From assembly GCA_000183865.1 (NCBI GenBank), contig CM001047.1, positions 981,365 through 990,165 on the forward strand: a stretch of 8,801 nt of DNA, written 5' to 3'. The notes below the pieces were generated by a model. The model saw only the letters and a program-made list of their open reading frames with translations. It had not been told where the DNA came from and made no database searches. Made by a program: the position numbers and the translations under genes. Position 1 is the first letter of the stretch, and every line of letters starts with the position of its first letter. Of the stretch, positions 7,212 to 8,801 are shown in pieces. Source of the stretch: Listeria marthii FSL S4-120. Its GTDB lineage: Bacteria; Bacillota; Bacilli; Lactobacillales; Listeriaceae.

Positions 7212-7225
7212 GATAATCATTTTCA
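7206..7225 (+). promoter_or_regulatory. Fur box (iron-responsive operator)
   Basis: AATAATGATAATCATTTTC (7206-7224) matches the classical 19-bp Fur box GATAATGATAATCATTATC at 17 of 19 positions. In the 7-1-7 form, TGATAATCATTTTCA (7211-7225) differs from TGATAATNATTATCA at one base. It overlaps the predicted promoter and lies 39 nt before the start of the small gene at 7265. Iron-bound Fur would be expected to repress that gene. The patA promoter is about 65 bp away and is probably not affected. Confidence 0.85.
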
Positions 7226-7238
7226 TTTAGAAATGATT
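7215..7238. repeat. Inverted repeat overlapping the Fur box
   Basis: AATCATTT (7215-7222) is repeated in inverse as AAATGATT (7231-7238) around an 8-nt centre. A nested palindrome, TCATTTAGAAATGA, spans 7223-7236. The left arm lies in the Fur box, so the right arm could be a second Fur half-site, or the repeat could form a hairpin at the 5' end of the mRNA. Confidence 0.4.
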
Positions 7239-7264
7239 TGTAAATGTGGAAGGGGCCGCCGGAT

Positions 7265-7486
7265 ATGACTAAACCAGGTAAATATGAAGCTCTCTTTTTT
7301 CCAACAAAAGATGGCTTGCTAAAAATACATGCTTATGGCTTTAATCCTTGTGGTTCATGGGGAGAAGTGTTTGCAACAATTGGTGATCAAACGATTTGTG
7401 TCAAAGGATTCAACCGCCATAAAACCATTGTGCGAGCTACGAAAATGATTATAAGCTCTACCGCTAATCGAAAAAATGAATTTTAA
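7265..7486 (+). CDS. Small basic protein of unknown function under a Fur box
   Basis: I do not recognise a family for this 73-residue protein. It has 8 Lys and 3 Arg against 5 acidic residues, so it is clearly basic. It has no signal peptide or membrane segment and looks like a compact beta-rich domain: KYEALFFPTKDGLLKIHAYGF, then WGEVFATIGDQTICVKGF. Two cysteines are present, one in NPCGSWG and one in QTICVKG. The start is the ATG at 7265, with GGAAGGGG 9 nt upstream; the ATG at 7244 in the same frame has no RBS. It is a single-gene unit with a Fur-box promoter in front and a strong terminator behind. Expression under iron limitation is inferred. Possible roles, such as an iron-sparing regulator or RNA/protein-binding factor, are guesses from size and charge only. 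It should correspond to the position of lmo1007. Confidence 0.8.
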   Translation: MTKPGKYEALFFPTKDGLLKIHAYGFNPCGSWGEVFATIGDQTICVKGFNRHKTIVRATKMIISSTANRKNEF

Positions 7487-7491
7487 TTATC

Positions 7492-7535
7492 AAAAGACTG
7501 TAAAAAAGATCATTTCCTTTTTACAGTCTTTTTTT
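7492..7535 (+). terminator. Rho-independent terminator of the small Fur-box gene
   Basis: A perfect 15-bp stem (AAAAGACTGTAAAAA at 7492-7506, TTTTTACAGTCTTTT at 7518-7532) with an 11-nt loop and a T-run to 7535. It begins 6 nt after the stop codon. The stem is near-symmetrical and A-rich on the left, so it could also work on the minus strand, though no minus-strand gene ends there. Confidence 0.9.
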
Positions 7536-7619
7536 GGATAAAACACACGTAAAATCCGCTAAATCGTGTCTTTCTGGTTAATTTAAAATAATTTCTTTTT
7601 CTGAATATTTCCAGAACCC

Positions 7620-7649
7620 TTGCGTTATACGTGCGGTTTGCGATAAAAT
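7620..7649 (+). promoter_or_regulatory. Weak candidate promoter of the ykuJ-like gene
   Basis: TTGCGT (7620-7625) and TAAAAT (7644-7649) are spaced by 18 nt. Another -10-like hexamer, TATAGT, is at 7657-7662 but lacks a -35 at a suitable distance. Some promoter is expected here because a strong terminator ends upstream, but the exact elements are uncertain. Confidence 0.25.
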
Positions 7650-7790
7650 TTGGTAGTATAGTGAAAGAAATAAGATATGGCGAAGAAACCAACTATGAGG
7701 AAATATGTAAAAAAGCATTGCCACGCGTGTACCACAGCAAGGTATGCCAATATTTGCACGTCAGATGGTGGATTTGAGAGGAGAGGTAAG

Positions 7791-8024
7791 ATGTCTCAGT
7801 TATTGGGAATTATTCAACGTTTACATGCAATGCAAGAAGATGAGTCTGCTGAAACACAAGCAAGACGTTTTGAAAAAAATGGTACGCCTGTGTGCGAAGT
7901 GAAGTTTTTCCAAGCTTCTAACTCATTTGAAGTAGAAATCTATGGCGACAATAGTAAATATCAGTTTGATGATATTGACATGACGGCTATCGAAATTTTT
8001 GAAACATTACAAGAAAACGAATAA
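7791..8024 (+). CDS. ykuJ: YkuJ-like small protein (DUF1797)
   Basis: A 77-residue soluble protein resembling B. subtilis YkuJ: it begins MSQLLGIIQRLHAMQE and ends with the conserved FDDIDMTAIEIFETLQ. The middle has an alternating beta pattern (CEVKFFQASNSFEVEIYG). Its molecular function is unknown. The ATG at 7791 has GAGAGGAGAGG just upstream (GGAG 7 nt before the start). The open frame continues upstream to 7677, but the extra 38 residues lack an RBS and family similarity. In B. subtilis, as I recall, ykuJ lies in a cluster with ykuK, ykzF, ykuL and ccpC. Here ykuK and ykzF are absent and a terminator separates ykuJ from the ykuL homologue. Confidence 0.88.
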   Translation: MSQLLGIIQRLHAMQEDESAETQARRFEKNGTPVCEVKFFQASNSFEVEIYGDNSKYQFDDIDMTAIEIFETLQENE

Positions 8025-8062
8025 GAAGGTAAAAATCGGATAACCCGGTTATTTACTTAGAG

Positions 8063-8091
8063 GCTGTGAATATTTATTCACAGCTTTTTTT
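8063..8091 (+). terminator. Rho-independent terminator of the ykuJ-like gene
   Basis: A perfect 9-bp stem (GCTGTGAAT at 8063-8071, ATTCACAGC at 8076-8084) with a 4-nt loop and a run of seven T. It starts 38 nt after the stop codon. Confidence 0.9.
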
Positions 8092-8131
8092 ATTTTCAAG
8101 CACTAAATGAAAGAAATCAGACTAAATAGTA

Positions 8132-8140
8132 TGGTAGAAT
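8132..8140 (+). promoter_or_regulatory. Candidate extended -10 promoter of cbpB
   Basis: TGGTAGAAT contains TAGAAT (5 of 6 matches to TATAAT) preceded by the TGn extension. No good -35 lies 16-18 nt upstream. Transcription would start near 8147 with a 78-nt leader, which includes a possible long-loop stem AAGTTTC/GAAACTT (8152-8158 with 8180-8186). Confidence 0.4.
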
Positions 8141-8224
8141 AGGAGATGGAAAAGTTTCGCTTTATTTTAAAAGTTGAAAGAAACTTCGTAGAGCTTGAAA
8201 ATACAAGGAAGAGGAAGATTCTAA

Positions 8225-8677
8225 ATGATCTCAAATAGATTTGGACAATTTATCGATAATGAACTAGCTGATTCTATGATTTCCGCTGAAAAGGTTGCCC
8301 ACGTGCAGCTTGGTAATAACTTAGAACATGCACTACTTGTTTTAACTAAATGCGGTTATTCAGTTATTCCTGTACTAGACTTTGAATTTAAACTCCATGG
8401 ATTAATAAGTGCAGCAATGATTACAGATGCAATTCTTGGACTCGAACGTATCGAGTTTGAACGATTGGAAGATTTAAAAGTAGAAGATGTCATGCAAACG
8501 GATTTCCCGGTAATTAAAGATTTTAGTAATAACGAACGAATTGTTCACTTACTCGTGGATCATCCTTTTGTTTGTGTTGTAGATGCTGACCACCATTTTG
8601 AAGGAATCGTAACTAGACGCGTTGTGTTAAAACAAGTCAATCGTTATATTCATTTGCAGGTGGAGGAAAATAGATGA
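8225..8677 (+). CDS. cbpB: c-di-AMP-binding CBS-domain protein CbpB (DarB/YkuL)
   Basis: A 150-residue cytoplasmic protein made of two CBS domains (about residues 17-72 and 82-142). The first contains KCGYSVIPVLDFEFKLHGLIS; the second contains DVMQTDFPVIKD, HPFVCVVDADHHFEGIVTRR (Arg131, Arg132) and LKQVNRYIH, a pattern typical of the YkuL/DarB/CbpB group. In Listeria and B. subtilis the orthologues bind the second messenger c-di-AMP. The apo form binds and stimulates the (p)ppGpp synthetase Rel, and in B. subtilis also pyruvate carboxylase (established for the family, not shown by this sequence). The ATG at 8225 has GAGG 10 nt upstream. The last four bases overlap the start of the LysR-type gene (ATGA), so the two are co-transcribed. 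It should correspond to lmo1009. Confidence 0.9.
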   Translation: MISNRFGQFIDNELADSMISAEKVAHVQLGNNLEHALLVLTKCGYSVIPVLDFEFKLHGLISAAMITDAILGLERIEFERLEDLKVEDVMQTDFPVIKDFSNNERIVHLLVDHPFVCVVDADHHFEGIVTRRVVLKQVNRYIHLQVEENR

Positions 8678-8801
8678 TTGTCACAGAATATGAATTACTT
8701 GTTTGTTTAGCGGAAGAACTCAATATGCGGAAAAGTGCGGAAAAGCTCTTTTTAAGTCAGCCAGCTTTGTCACAACGCTTACAAACAATTGAAAGCAGAT
8801 G
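8674..8801 (+). CDS. ccpC: LysR-family transcriptional regulator, CcpC-like (partial, N-terminus only)
   Basis: Only the first 42 codons are in the window; the gene runs off the right edge. They encode a LysR-type winged helix-turn-helix with LAEELNMRKSAEKLFLSQPALSQRLQTIE (in two halves: residues 12-26 and 27-40), where SQPALSQRLQ is the recognition helix. This closely resembles CcpC, the catabolite control protein that represses citrate synthase and aconitase genes in B. subtilis and Listeria in response to citrate. The position directly after the CbpB/YkuL gene is the same as in B. subtilis. The start is the ATG at 8674, with GGAGG 7 nt upstream; it overlaps the cbpB stop by 4 bp. Membership in the LysR family is sure; the CcpC identity is likely. 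Confidence 0.8.
   Translation, partial: MIVTEYELLVCLAEELNMRKSAEKLFLSQPALSQRLQTIESR

Noticed and set aside
7636..7659. Possible SigB promoter (GTTT ... GGTAGTAT) before ykuJ
   Set aside because: The spacer is too short (12 nt) and the -10 lacks the GGGTAT core, so it is not a credible SigB site.
7510..7692. 60-codon minus-strand frame after the small Fur-box gene
   Set aside because: It ends inside the terminator stem, is Lys/Arg/Phe-rich without a pattern and has no convincing RBS.
7677..7790. In-frame upstream extension of the ykuJ gene (38 residues, with a CxxC-like HCHACTT stretch)
   Set aside because: No RBS before the ATG at 7677, no similarity to YkuJ proteins, and an excellent RBS directly precedes the ATG at 7791. 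It is most likely open leader sequence.
1..8801. Mobile element, CRISPR array, toxin-antitoxin pair, tRNA or rRNA
   Set aside because: No transposase or integrase, no regularly spaced repeats, no cloverleaf or rRNA-like stretch was found on either strand. All genes fit a stable core-chromosome layout.

Overview
The window looks like a chromosomal core segment of Listeria (sensu stricto, close to L. monocytogenes). The reasons are the low-GC Firmicutes composition, strong GGAGG-type ribosome binding sites, and a gene order that I recall as the lmo1000-lmo1010 neighbourhood: a CrtN-like oxidoreductase, a DUF2187 protein, ptsH, ptsI, a DUF218 membrane protein, a YkwC-like dehydrogenase, a PatA-like aminotransferase, a small Fur-box gene, YkuJ, CbpB and CcpC. 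The species is an inference from gene order and protein similarity as I remember them. No database was searched.

Left part (1-1860): two minus-strand genes. The first is a phytoene-desaturase-like FAD oxidoreductase. It stops about 90-100 residues short of its family, at the window edge, and so lacks the usual C-terminal FAD-contact region. The second is a 69-residue DUF2187/YkvS-like protein with its own terminator. A 368-bp divergent intergenic region follows, with a candidate cre (CcpA) site and promoters facing both ways.

Centre (1865-5900): ptsH and ptsI overlap by one base and encode the general PTS phosphotransfer proteins HPr and Enzyme I. They end at a clear terminator. Only a few bases later, a promoter with a perfect TATAAT drives a two-gene operon: a multi-spanning membrane protein with a YdcF/DUF218 domain, then a 3-hydroxyisobutyrate-dehydrogenase-family enzyme. 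A bidirectional hairpin separates this operon from the convergent aminotransferase gene.

Right part (5901-8801): the PatA-like aminotransferase (minus strand) is divergent from a 73-residue basic protein of unknown function. A near-perfect Fur box overlaps the small gene's predicted promoter. Next come a monocistronic ykuJ homologue and then cbpB (darB/ykuL), a c-di-AMP-binding CBS protein. cbpB overlaps by 4 bp the start of a LysR-type regulator that resembles CcpC and runs off the window.

Most of the segment concerns carbon and nitrogen control: PTS phosphotransfer, HPr-Ser46 catabolite signalling, c-di-AMP/(p)ppGpp signalling and TCA-branch control. I saw no mobile element, CRISPR array, tRNA or rRNA and no evidently new multi-gene system. 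The items most worth a second look are the iron-regulated orphan small gene and the truncated oxidoreductase.
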